Shown: in pieces, positions 57,908-64,000 of the stretch
How positions within the stretch are numbered: position 1 is the first letter of the stretch
How the letters are laid out: every line of letters begins with the position of its first letter
DNA from: Actinomadura madurae
GTDB lineage: Bacteria > Actinomycetota > Actinomycetes > Streptosporangiales > Streptosporangiaceae
DNA: 64,000 nt
Assembly (NCBI RefSeq): GCF_900115095.1
Contig: NZ_FOVH01000022.1
Location: 86,183 to 150,182, forward strand
Direction: 5' to 3'
Translations under genes and position numbers: made by a program
The notes under the pieces: model-generated
Told to the model about the DNA's origin: nothing
Seen by the model: only the letters and a program-made list of their open reading frames with translations
The model's database searches: none

Positions 57908-58834
57908 CTACGCTTCGGTGTCGCGGGCCGGCTCGTCCATGTTCCAGTAGTCGGGCAGGGGCGTCTCACAGACGGCACAGACGTAGTGGTCGTCCTTGAC
58001 GATGTTGCGTTGGTGGCATTGAGGGCAGCGCCGGAAGGTGATCGGGTGGGAGAAGGCGGTGGGGTGATCGAGACCGGCTCGGCCGAGGGCCGCGGCAACG
58101 GCCTGCCAGGAGGACACGTCCGGGCAGTAGCCCGTCGACTGGTTGCTGATCTCGCTGACCACCCAGCGGTCGCGGTCCTGGGTGAGGGTGATCTCGCCCG
58201 CGCTCAGGACCGCCTCGCCACCGGCGCAGATCACATGCTCGCTGCGCTGCGGGGCGAGTCGTAGCGTCCCGGTCAGGTCGATGACGAACGTGAACGGTTC
58301 CTCTCGGTCCTGCGCGGCCTGCTGTGCGAGCCAGATGGCGAGGTCGTGGTGGGAGGTGATGGCCTCCCCGTGGCGGCCGGCCTGGACCTGCTGGAGGATC
58401 TCGGCGGGCCCGACGTAGCCATAGCGCCGCGGTCCGGCCAGGCCCAGGGCTCCGGTGAAGGCGGAGAAGGTCGCGGCGACGGTGTCATCTCCGGCGTACC
58501 GGCAGACCGCGATGAGAACGGCCAGGTCGACGTCGAGCCAGGGCAACTCGACGGGGTCCGGGCCGGCACTGCCGCGAGCTTGCCGGAACAACCGCGCGAG
58601 GTCTTCGCTGTCGGTCAGATCATCGAGCGACTGGGATTCCCGGCGGATCTCATCGACATCAGCAAGGAAGTCGACAGGGTCCGTGAACCAGGGCATGACT
58701 GCTCGCAGCGCATGCTCACCAGGGTGCCGCCACTGTCCACTGGTGATGAGTTCGATGAGGTGAGTCGGCAGCGTCAGCCCACGAACGGCCCACTGCGTCC
58801 GAGGCGAGGGCTGTTCGTTGCGAGGCCGGGTCAC
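57908..58834 (-). CDS. Hypothetical protein with C-terminal zinc ribbon
   Basis: The 308-residue soluble protein has no recognisable fold in its first 260 residues, which are mixed alpha/beta with several acidic patches (SLDDLTDSEDLARLFRQARG). The final 40 residues have a zinc-ribbon pattern, CPQCHQRN...CAVCETPLP. It may bind nucleic acid or protein through the ribbon, but no function can be given. The gene begins with a GTG at 58834, and I see no strong ribosome site. Confidence 0.7.
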   Translation of the reverse strand: MTRPRNEQPSPRTQWAVRGLTLPTHLIELITSGQWRHPGEHALRAVMPWFTDPVDFLADVDEIRRESQSLDDLTDSEDLARLFRQARGSAGPDPVELPWLDVDLAVLIAVCRYAGDDTVAATFSAFTGALGLAGPRRYGYVGPAEILQQVQAGRHGEAITSHHDLAIWLAQQAAQDREEPFTFVIDLTGTLRLAPQRSEHVICAGGEAVLSAGEITLTQDRDRWVVSEISNQSTGYCPDVSSWQAVAAALGRAGLDHPTAFSHPITFRRCPQCHQRNIVKDDHYVCAVCETPLPDYWNMDEPARDTEA

Positions 58835-58880
58835 GAACAGAGGTTGTCATGGTCCGCCTGTGCGGGGCGACACATATTCC

Positions 58881-58911
58881 TTTGCACGCCGAACGGGCGC
58901 CTGCCTACCCT
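58881..58911 (+). promoter_or_regulatory. Putative promoter giving a leaderless phosphatase transcript
   Basis: TTTGCA (58881-58886) and TACCCT (58906-58911) are separated by 19 bases, and the GTG start is only seven bases past the -10 hexamer. This is the geometry of leaderless actinobacterial genes, and the lack of any Shine-Dalgarno supports it. Confidence 0.55.
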
Positions 58912-58917
58912 CGCCGG

Positions 58918-59916
58918 GTGCGGCGCATCATCATCGGCGACATCCACGGCTGTTTCGACGAACTGCTCGAACTGCTCGAGAAAGTCGACCTCCAGCCGGA
59001 CGACCTGCTGGTCAGCGTCGGCGACCTGGTCGATCGGGGCCCGGCGCCGGGCGCGGTGGTCGGTCTTTTCCGCGAACGCCCGAACTCGGTCGCTGTCATG
59101 GGCAATCACGAGCGCAAGCATGTACGCGGGATCTTCTCCTACGCACAGGAGATCACCCGCTTGCAACTGGGCGAGCGCTACACCGAAGCAGTCGACTGGA
59201 TGCGGACGCTGCCGTATTACTTCGAGAACGACCACGTCCGCGTCGTCCACGCCGCGATGCTGCCAGGAATGCCGCTGGCGGACCAGAAGGAAGAAATCCT
59301 CTGCGGCACCACCAGCGGCGAACGGGAGCTCACCGCGCTGTTCCCCGGCAGCCACTGGCACCACCACTACACCGACACCAAACCGGTGGTGTTCGGCCAT
59401 CACGTGACCGGGCATGAGCCGCTGATCCGCGACGGCAGGGTCTTCGGCCTGGACACCGGTGCCTGCCACGGCTGGAACCTGACCGCGCTGTGCGTGCCTG
59501 GATTCACCGTCCACTCGGTGAAAGCGCACGCGGACCATTGGTCGCTCATCAAGCGCCAATGGCAGTTGCCCGTCCTGAAGACCAAGCCTTGGCGGGACTT
59601 CACCTGGCAGGAGCTGGCCGAAACGGTCGCGAAGTTCTCCTCGGCACCCGCCGCCGCGCGCACCTGGCTGGAGGCGGTCGAAGAGTGGGCCGCGGAACTC
59701 CAGTCCTCGTTTCCTGCCCTGGTCACCGCAGCACACCGGGTCGCCCACGAGCTCACCACCGACGAAATGCGACAGCATCCCGCCGCGCGATTCCTGTTCC
59801 AAGCACGCAACGGCCGGCTCGACCAGACCAGCCTGGCCAGGCAATGCCCGACCCCCCGCAAGACGATCGACCTAGCGACCATGTTCGCCCTCCCCGCACG
59901 CGACCTGCCCGAGTAA
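58918..59916 (+). CDS. PPP-family metallophosphoesterase (serine/threonine or dinucleotide phosphatase)
   Basis: The 332-residue protein has all PPP-type metal motifs: GDIHG at 7-11, GDLVDRG at 35-41, GNHE at 62-65 and later HHV and the GHEPL/DTGACHG His and Asp motifs. This group includes protein phosphatases and Ap4A hydrolases. The C-terminal 120 or so residues are an additional helical domain (KPWRDFTWQELAETVAKFSS) that I do not recognise. Choosing between a protein and a nucleotide substrate needs experiment. The gene ends directly before a sigma factor remnant in the same frame. Confidence 0.87.
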   Translation: MRRIIIGDIHGCFDELLELLEKVDLQPDDLLVSVGDLVDRGPAPGAVVGLFRERPNSVAVMGNHERKHVRGIFSYAQEITRLQLGERYTEAVDWMRTLPYYFENDHVRVVHAAMLPGMPLADQKEEILCGTTSGERELTALFPGSHWHHHYTDTKPVVFGHHVTGHEPLIRDGRVFGLDTGACHGWNLTALCVPGFTVHSVKAHADHWSLIKRQWQLPVLKTKPWRDFTWQELAETVAKFSSAPAAARTWLEAVEEWAAELQSSFPALVTAAHRVAHELTTDEMRQHPAARFLFQARNGRLDQTSLARQCPTPRKTIDLATMFALPARDLPE

Positions 59917-60582
59917 CGCGCAAGAGCCGGCGCCACCCGCATCGAAAGCGCGAAACTTGCCGAGGACCTGGTGCAGGAGACGATGCTGCGGGCGTGGAAG
60001 GCCCGCGACCGCTACGACCGCACACGCGCGTCGGTGCGGACCTGGCTGTATCGGATCGCGACCAACGCCTGCCTGACCGCGCTGGAAGGGCGTTCACGGC
60101 GGCCGCTGCCGTCCGGGCTGGGCGCGCCCAGCGACGATCCCGGCGCTCCGCTCACGCCGGTGTTCGACATTCCATGGCTCCAGCCCTTTCCCGACGCGCG
60201 GGTCGATGCGGACGTGCGGGGTGACGTACGGCTCGCGGTGGTGGCGGCGATGCAGGTTCTGCCGCCCAGGCAACGGGCCGTCCTGGTGCTCCGGGACGTG
60301 CTGGAGTTCACCGCCGCCGAGGTCGCCGCGCAGTTGGGGACCACCGTCGCGGCCGTCAACAGCGCGTTGCAGCGGACCCGCGCGGCCCTGGCGGACGTGG
60401 GCGACGCGGGCGGCGCCAACGGCCAGCCGGCGTTCGCCGCGTACGCGCCCGAACCCGGCGGCGGGCACCGGCTGCACACCCTCCAGGTCCTCACGATCAT
60501 CGGCGGCCGGATCCGCCGCAACGTCGTGTTCGCCGCCCCCGCCGTGTTGCGGGCTTTCGACCTGCCACCGCGGATTCCCTGA
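59917..60582 (+). pseudogene. Remnant of an ECF sigma factor with SnoaL-like C-terminal domain
   Basis: Reading on in the frame of the preceding gene after its TAA, 221 codons encode AEDLVQETMLRAWKARDRYD (late region 2), WLYRIATNACLTALEG, WLQPFPDARVDADV and a full region 4 (LPPRQRAVLVLRDVLEFTAAEV). Then, after ADVGDAGGANGQPAFAAY, comes the last 55 residues of a SnoaL-like domain (HTLQVLTIIGGRIRRNVVF). Region 2.1 is missing at the 5' side. About 90 residues of the SnoaL domain, including its catalytic-type core, are missing in the middle. A GTG at 59971 has no ribosome site. I read this as a double deletion. Confidence 0.85.
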
Positions 60583-61104
60583 CGAGGCCCGATGAGTCCG
60601 GCCGATGCCGCCGGTACATACCGGTGAGCATCGATCGCAAGGGAGAACCTCGGCAGATCGGCGCCACCGTCCTCACCCGGTACGGCAGGACCGGACGATG
60701 ACGGCAAGTCTCCTCGCCCGTTCGCGACCACGCCGCCGCCTTCTCAGGATCTTCTGGCACCACGGCACCCGAACATCGGGATGCCCCCGCAACCACTCTT
60801 CTCGGCCGCACCGGCCCATCCCATCCGCTGGATCGGTTACGACCGGCCCGGATACGACCGATCCCCACCGAACCCGGGACGGAGGGCGGCCTCGGCGGCG
60901 TCGCACGTCGCCGCGATCGCTAACGCCTTGGCCATCGCCGCCCCTGTCCTTGTCCTGCGTTGGAGGGCAGGTCCGGGTCGTCCCATGCGCCCACGGTCGG
61001 TGGCTCGCCCAACGCTGCCGCACTGCCCAACTGCGGTTGTCCGCAGACGACGGACATATCTCCGTCCTGTGCTCCGCCCCAGCAGCCTTTGGCTGGCTGC
61101 GCAC
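60583..61104. other. Degraded intergenic stretch without a supported gene
   Basis: The plus and minus frames here are open by base composition only and show no recognisable domain. CCGGTACATACCGG at 60611-60624 is a perfect six-base inverted repeat. The region follows the sigma factor remnant and precedes the possible transposase scrap. Confidence 0.5.
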
Positions 61105-61310
61105 TTAGCCCAGGTAGCCCGCCGGACGCACCCGCACATGTTGAGGACGCTCACTCGATTGAGGGACAGGGGCCGGTCCAAGCCGGGCTCGGGCCTTGAA
61201 GAGCCATGGGGCCTCGCCGAGGAAGCGGCCGACGGCCTTGGCGCGGCGGCGGGTCTCGTCCAGGGTGCGCCCGGAGAAGATGGAGCGGCGGATCCAGTGA
61301 CTCACGCAGT
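61105..61310 (-). mobile_element. Possible remnant of an IS256/mutator-type transposase C-terminus
   Basis: The minus-strand frame contains TLDETRRRAKAVGRFLGE, resembling the RTxDETRRRTKVIGRFPGE segment near the end of IS256-like transposases. Sequence on both sides is unrelated or out of frame, and no terminal inverted repeats are visible. The similarity is short, so chance is not excluded. Confidence 0.35.
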
Positions 61311-61799
61311 TCGGAGCCAATGATCGAGGAGCACGAAGTCTTCGTCGGCTAGCCCGCGGAATGACGGCACGTGGTGGAGGAGTGCCCGGCCGCTGTGGTG
61401 CGCTGAGACCCATTCCCGGTCGCCGTCGGTGATCTCGTCATCGACCCAGGCGAAGGGGCGTCCGGACGCCCAGATCACCAGTGTCCTGGTCTTCCAGCAG
61501 AGCCCGAACCATCGGTCCTCGCGTTCGTGATCGCCGGATGGATCCGGCCACTTCACGACCGGTAGCCGGGGCAGCCCGATACGGGAGGCGATCTCGACGT
61601 TCGCTTCGTCTTCCCAGGTCGTGGCCCAGACAAGGTCGCCCGGTAGTGCCGCCAGCCGGCGCCCTACGTCCATGGTGAGCCGCGCAAGGGCAGTGTCAGG
61701 TGTGGTCGCCGGCCGCTCCCCCTCCGGGCCCTCACCGAACGGGAGAAGCGGCCCGTCAACGTCCAGAAAGAGCAGCGGACGTTCGCGATGGCCGGTCAT
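61302..61799 (-). CDS. HAD-like small protein (possible phosphatase)
   Basis: The 165-residue protein begins with LLFLDVDGPLLPFGEG, a HAD-superfamily motif I with DxD, followed by a mid-region WATTWEDEANVEIA (possible motif II). The basic motif III position is in a KW stretch, and ITDGDREWV could form motif IV. These features suggest a HAD-type hydrolase, but the length is short and only the first motif is convincing. The ATG at 61799 lacks a clear ribosome site. It overlaps the likely transposase scrap by a few bases. Confidence 0.65.
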   Translation of the reverse strand: MTGHRERPLLFLDVDGPLLPFGEGPEGERPATTPDTALARLTMDVGRRLAALPGDLVWATTWEDEANVEIASRIGLPRLPVVKWPDPSGDHEREDRWFGLCWKTRTLVIWASGRPFAWVDDEITDGDREWVSAHHSGRALLHHVPSFRGLADEDFVLLDHWLRTA

Positions 61800-62019
61800 G
61801 CTGTGCTGACCTCGGTCCAGCGCCTCACGGTCGCAAGAGTGGTTCGACGGGTTCGGGCGTCCATCTGTCGATCATCGCCACCGAGCGCTCGGTCTTCCAC
61901 CCCTCGGCCAGGACCTTCAACGACATCGGTCTGCTCCGGTGGCCCGCCTACGCCTGGGAGCGGTTGTCGGCCGCCTCCGGCATGATCGTTTTGATGCGTT
62001 CTCCATGGGAGGCGGCCAC

Positions 62020-62873
62020 ATGACCGATGAATCCCTGCTCGACTCCGACGGAAGGGCCCTTTACGCTCCCTGCCGACCCGTTGAGCCCTGTGCCGGACGA
62101 GGTCGAACGCGGTCTTGCGGCGTACAGGGCGGGTAACGCCGCCCAGGCACGGGGGGTGTTGACGGCGATCGCCGATACGGGACGTACCAGCGTGTCCGGG
62201 CATGCGGCGATAGCGCAGGCGGGCATCGAGATCAGCGAGAGCGGGCTCGGCGGCTCCCACCGGCCCCGCCTGGGACAGGTGGCCGCGGGAGAGGACCCCT
62301 GGCTGGGGGCCCTTCGCCGCGGTGATGCTCACCCCGGAATTCAAGTCGGGCACGTCCTCGGACGAGGGCCGGACGCTTCTCCCGAGCCTCGCGGCCCAGC
62401 TCACCGGCGACCCGGACACCGCCCGGGACGGGTTCGAGCGGGTCTTCAAGGCCCGCAAGGGCACGCACTCCGGAGACGTCGCCGACGTCTTACTCGGCAA
62501 CCTCCTCATCCAGAGCGGCGATCCCGCCGCAGCCCTGGAGCCACTCAGCTACACGCGGGGGAGGTGCGACGGCACATTCGCTGGCTATGCGGCCCACCTT
62601 GAGTGGCACGTCCTTATCGGGCAGGACGAGAAAGAGAGAGCGAGCAAGGTGCTCCAGTAAGCACAACGCGAGTCCTACCGGGCCAGGGGCGGTGACAAGG
62701 GGCTGCACCCTTGGGTCGCCGTCCGGTTCGGCGAGTTGCTGGCGAGCGACCCGTGGGTGGATCTCGTCTACGACCAGATCGAAGAGAGCGGTGTGGACGA
62801 AGCCTCGGTGATCCGGGAGCCCTTCGAGTCCGCCCCCTACCAGAACGGGATCAGCCCGCCGGTACACGCATGA
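62020..62873 (+). pseudogene. Frameshifted TPR-like gene (tetratricopeptide-type protein)
   Basis: An ATG at 62020 with GGGAGG at 62007-62012 opens MTDESLLDSDGRAL. Coding character then moves to frame +2 (DEVERGLAAYRAGNAAQARG, SGHAAIAQAGIEISES) near 62050-62065, and to a third frame near 62310 (FAAVMLTPEFKSGTSSDEG, GDVADVLLGNLLIQSGDPAAALEPL). A TAA at 62658-62660 then interrupts a frame that continues to TGA at 62871 (GDKGLHPWVAVRFGELLASDPWVDL). The repeated short helices fit a TPR-like solenoid. At least two frameshifts and one nonsense codon mark it as decayed. Confidence 0.75.
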
Positions 62874-63021
62874 CATTCATCCGCCCCTACCCCGCCGAGC
62901 GTCGGCCCGCCGCTGCGGCGAATTGGAACCGTTCCTTCGACCACCTCTCCCAACTGGTGGCCTCGTCCTGAGCAGACACTGTCGGCCACTCTCGCATCCG
63001 GTCGGCTGCCAACGTCCGGGG

Positions 63022-63585
63022 TCAGTACTTGGGCGTGGGCAGGGCGAGCTGCTCCAGTAGGTCCGCCATTCCTTGAGCGCGTTCATCGTCGCGACCGTCC
63101 TCCACGTGGCTGTAGAGCATCAGGATCAGTCTGCGGCCGCGCTCGTATCGTTCGCCGCTCCAGGCCTCCAGGCGCTCTGGAGCCGCGTGCACGGGTTCGA
63201 ACGTCGCCGGGAACAGGACACACCGATGTCGGCGAGCGCGGGAGCCGTACTCACGCAGCTCGACGCGAGTGGTGACCGGATCGGGGTGACCGTGTTCGGG
63301 CATCGGCCCAGAGGCGAAGGCGAGCAAGGCCGATGGTTCCAGGGCGGTGATCTCCTGGCGCATCCAGAAGCGGGTGCCATCGGACGTCTGAACCAGGCAG
63401 TAGTCATAACGGCCACCGATGCGCAGGTCGATGGTGATGAGGGCGCGCGGAGCGGTGCATCCCTCTGGGCTGATCCACCGGGAGAGCTGGCCGGGGTCGG
63501 TCCAGGCATCGAAGATCCGGGAGCGTGGAACGTCGAAGTCTCGGACGACAAGGGGCTCGGTGGCGTCGGGTGATGCGGTGGTCAT
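63022..63585 (-). CDS. AHSA1/SRPBCC-family protein, unusual C-terminus
   Basis: The first 120 or so residues match an AHSA1/START-like domain (LVVRDFDVPRSRIFDAWTDP, LSRWISPEG, IDLRIGGRYDYCLVQTSDG, MRQEITALEPSALLAFAS), a fold used by small-molecule-binding or Hsp90-activating proteins. After TTRVELREYG the sequence becomes basic and unlike the family's usual end, then finishes with a plausible helix (GMADLLEQLALP). A frameshift in the middle, or a diverged C-terminus, would explain this. The start may be 63585 or 63591. Confidence 0.6.
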   Translation of the reverse strand: MTTASPDATEPLVVRDFDVPRSRIFDAWTDPGQLSRWISPEGCTAPRALITIDLRIGGRYDYCLVQTSDGTRFWMRQEITALEPSALLAFASGPMPEHGHPDPVTTRVELREYGSRARRHRCVLFPATFEPVHAAPERLEAWSGERYERGRRLILMLYSHVEDGRDDERAQGMADLLEQLALPTPKY

Positions 63586-63651
63586 CGCCATGTCAGGTAG
63601 AACAGGCGGGATGGCGCGCTGCTTCCGCACAACCGCCTACCACAGGGTGAA

Positions 63652-63687
63652 ATGAGAAAGGCCCCGCCGAAATCGGCGGGGCCTTCC
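63652..63687 (-). terminator. Rho-independent terminator of the rRNA operon
   Basis: On the minus strand AAGGCCCCGCCGA and TCGGCGGGGCCTT form a perfect 13-pair stem with a two-base loop (63658-63685), followed by TTTCTCATTTC. It lies just past the 5S rRNA 3' end. Confidence 0.93.
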
Positions 63688-63696
63688 TGCAATATA

Positions 63697-63815
63697 GGTC
63701 CGGCGGTGTCCTACTCTCCCACACAGTCTCCCATGCAGTACCATCGGCGCTGAGAGGCTTAACTTCCGGGTTCGGAATGGGACCGGGTGTTTCCCCCTCG
63801 CCAAAACCACCGAAC
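63697..63815 (-). rRNA. rrf: 5S ribosomal RNA
   Basis: The minus strand from 63815 reads GTTCGGTGGTTTTGGCGAGG, continues through the conserved CCATTCCGAACCCGGAAG and GCGCCGATGGTACTGC segments, and ends GGACACCGCCGGACC, which pairs with the 5' end. The length (119 nt) and sequence closely match actinobacterial 5S rRNA. It belongs to a minus-strand rRNA operon whose 23S end lies at the window edge. Confidence 0.96.
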
Positions 63816-63967
63816 GCCTCAACGCACCACCCCCCAGCGGGGGTGTGCAAGTCTCAACGTCCGAGCCAGGCTCGGTATTCACTTGATTAATGCGGGTTCC
63901 CGGTTGTTTTCCAGGAACCACACAGGGACGCGAACAACTCACAACAGCGATTCGGTTTGAACGTCAT

Positions 63968-64000
63968 GTGTGTTCAAGCCACTCGGCCTATTAGTACCGG
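63968..64000 (-). rRNA. rrl: 23S ribosomal RNA, 3' end only
   Basis: The minus strand from the edge reads CCGGTACTAATAGGCCGAGT then GGCTTGAACAC, the conserved actinobacterial 23S 3' terminus. The rest of the gene lies beyond the window. The 3' boundary is approximate. The spacer between 23S and 5S (about 150 bases) contains no tRNA gene that I can see. Confidence 0.9.

Noticed and set aside
60605..61108. A 167-codon frame after the sigma factor remnant
   Set aside because: Its translation is low-complexity Arg/Pro/Ser sequence with no fold, as expected of non-coding GC-rich DNA.
63816..63967. A tRNA gene in the 23S-5S spacer
   Set aside because: No cloverleaf with a T-psi-C arm could be formed. 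It is an ordinary rRNA spacer.

Overview
The window is 64 kb of very GC-rich DNA with GTG/TTG starts, GGAGG ribosome binding sites and several apparently leaderless genes, so it comes from an actinobacterium. Three things point to the Streptosporangiales, most likely Thermomonosporaceae/Actinomadura: the lexA / LysM / nrdR / B12-dependent nrdJ cluster, a tmsA-tmsB pair for 10-methyl (tuberculostearic-type) fatty acids, and a DUF742 sensor operon. The genus is inferred, not proven. Most genes are single chromosomal housekeeping or accessory genes. There is no prophage, CRISPR array or intact insertion sequence.

Layout. 1-12.7 kb: a truncated membrane protein, RNase HII (rnhB), an endonuclease III-like HhH protein, a two-domain TerD/TerA-type protein with a repetitive proline linker, a TetR/MFS drug-efflux pair with a palindromic operator, a lipoate-ligase-like protein, an HxlR regulator with a carboxymuconolactone decarboxylase-like enzyme behind a duplicated palindrome, a pirin, a membrane protein, a secreted serine hydrolase and DoxX. 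12.7-19 kb: a DNA-damage and dNTP block. nrdJ, interrupted by a homing-endonuclease intein, follows nrdR. A SOS-type LysM protein diverges from lexA, and two LexA boxes lie between them. 19-29.5 kb: leuS, a TerB-like protein and a lipid/secondary-catabolism group (acyl-CoA ligase, cytochrome P450, class III aminotransferase, epoxide hydrolase-like enzyme, and a GMC oxidoreductase broken by an in-frame stop codon).

29.5-41.7 kb: a Sel1-repeat protein, a TetR/DUF4267 pair with twin operators, tmsA-tmsB, a polysaccharide deacetylase with a DUF1707 membrane protein, a DUF4192 protein, a DinG-type helicase and an AlaA-type aminotransferase. 41.7-54.4 kb: a MacB-type ABC exporter, a TetR gene followed by an AurF-like diiron oxygenase and an SDR with a 12-base C tract in the gap, an operon encoding a nitrate-sensor-type histidine kinase, DUF742 and an ABC-type binding protein, a solitary cytochrome oxidase subunit I gene, and DUF523.

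54.3-64 kb: an XRE regulator divergent from an MFS transporter, an ECF sigma factor translationally coupled to a small membrane protein, a zinc-ribbon hypothetical protein and a PPP-type phosphatase. After these comes a zone of decay (about 59.9-63.6 kb) with a sigma factor remnant, a possible transposase scrap, a HAD-like protein, a frameshifted TPR-like gene and an AHSA1-like protein. The window ends in the 3' end of an rRNA operon read on the minus strand: terminator, 5S and the tail of 23S.

How the genes work together. The clearest functional unit is lexA/LysM/nrdR/nrdJ, which links SOS-controlled division arrest and LexA autoregulation to regulated deoxyribonucleotide supply. Local one-component regulators (TetR, HxlR, XRE) each sit beside their likely target with a visible palindrome. 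I found no convincing new multi-gene defence or biosynthetic system. The best candidates for a second look are the reduced conservon-like operon with a fused binding-protein gene, the intein, the poly-C tract and the decay zone beside the rRNA operon.
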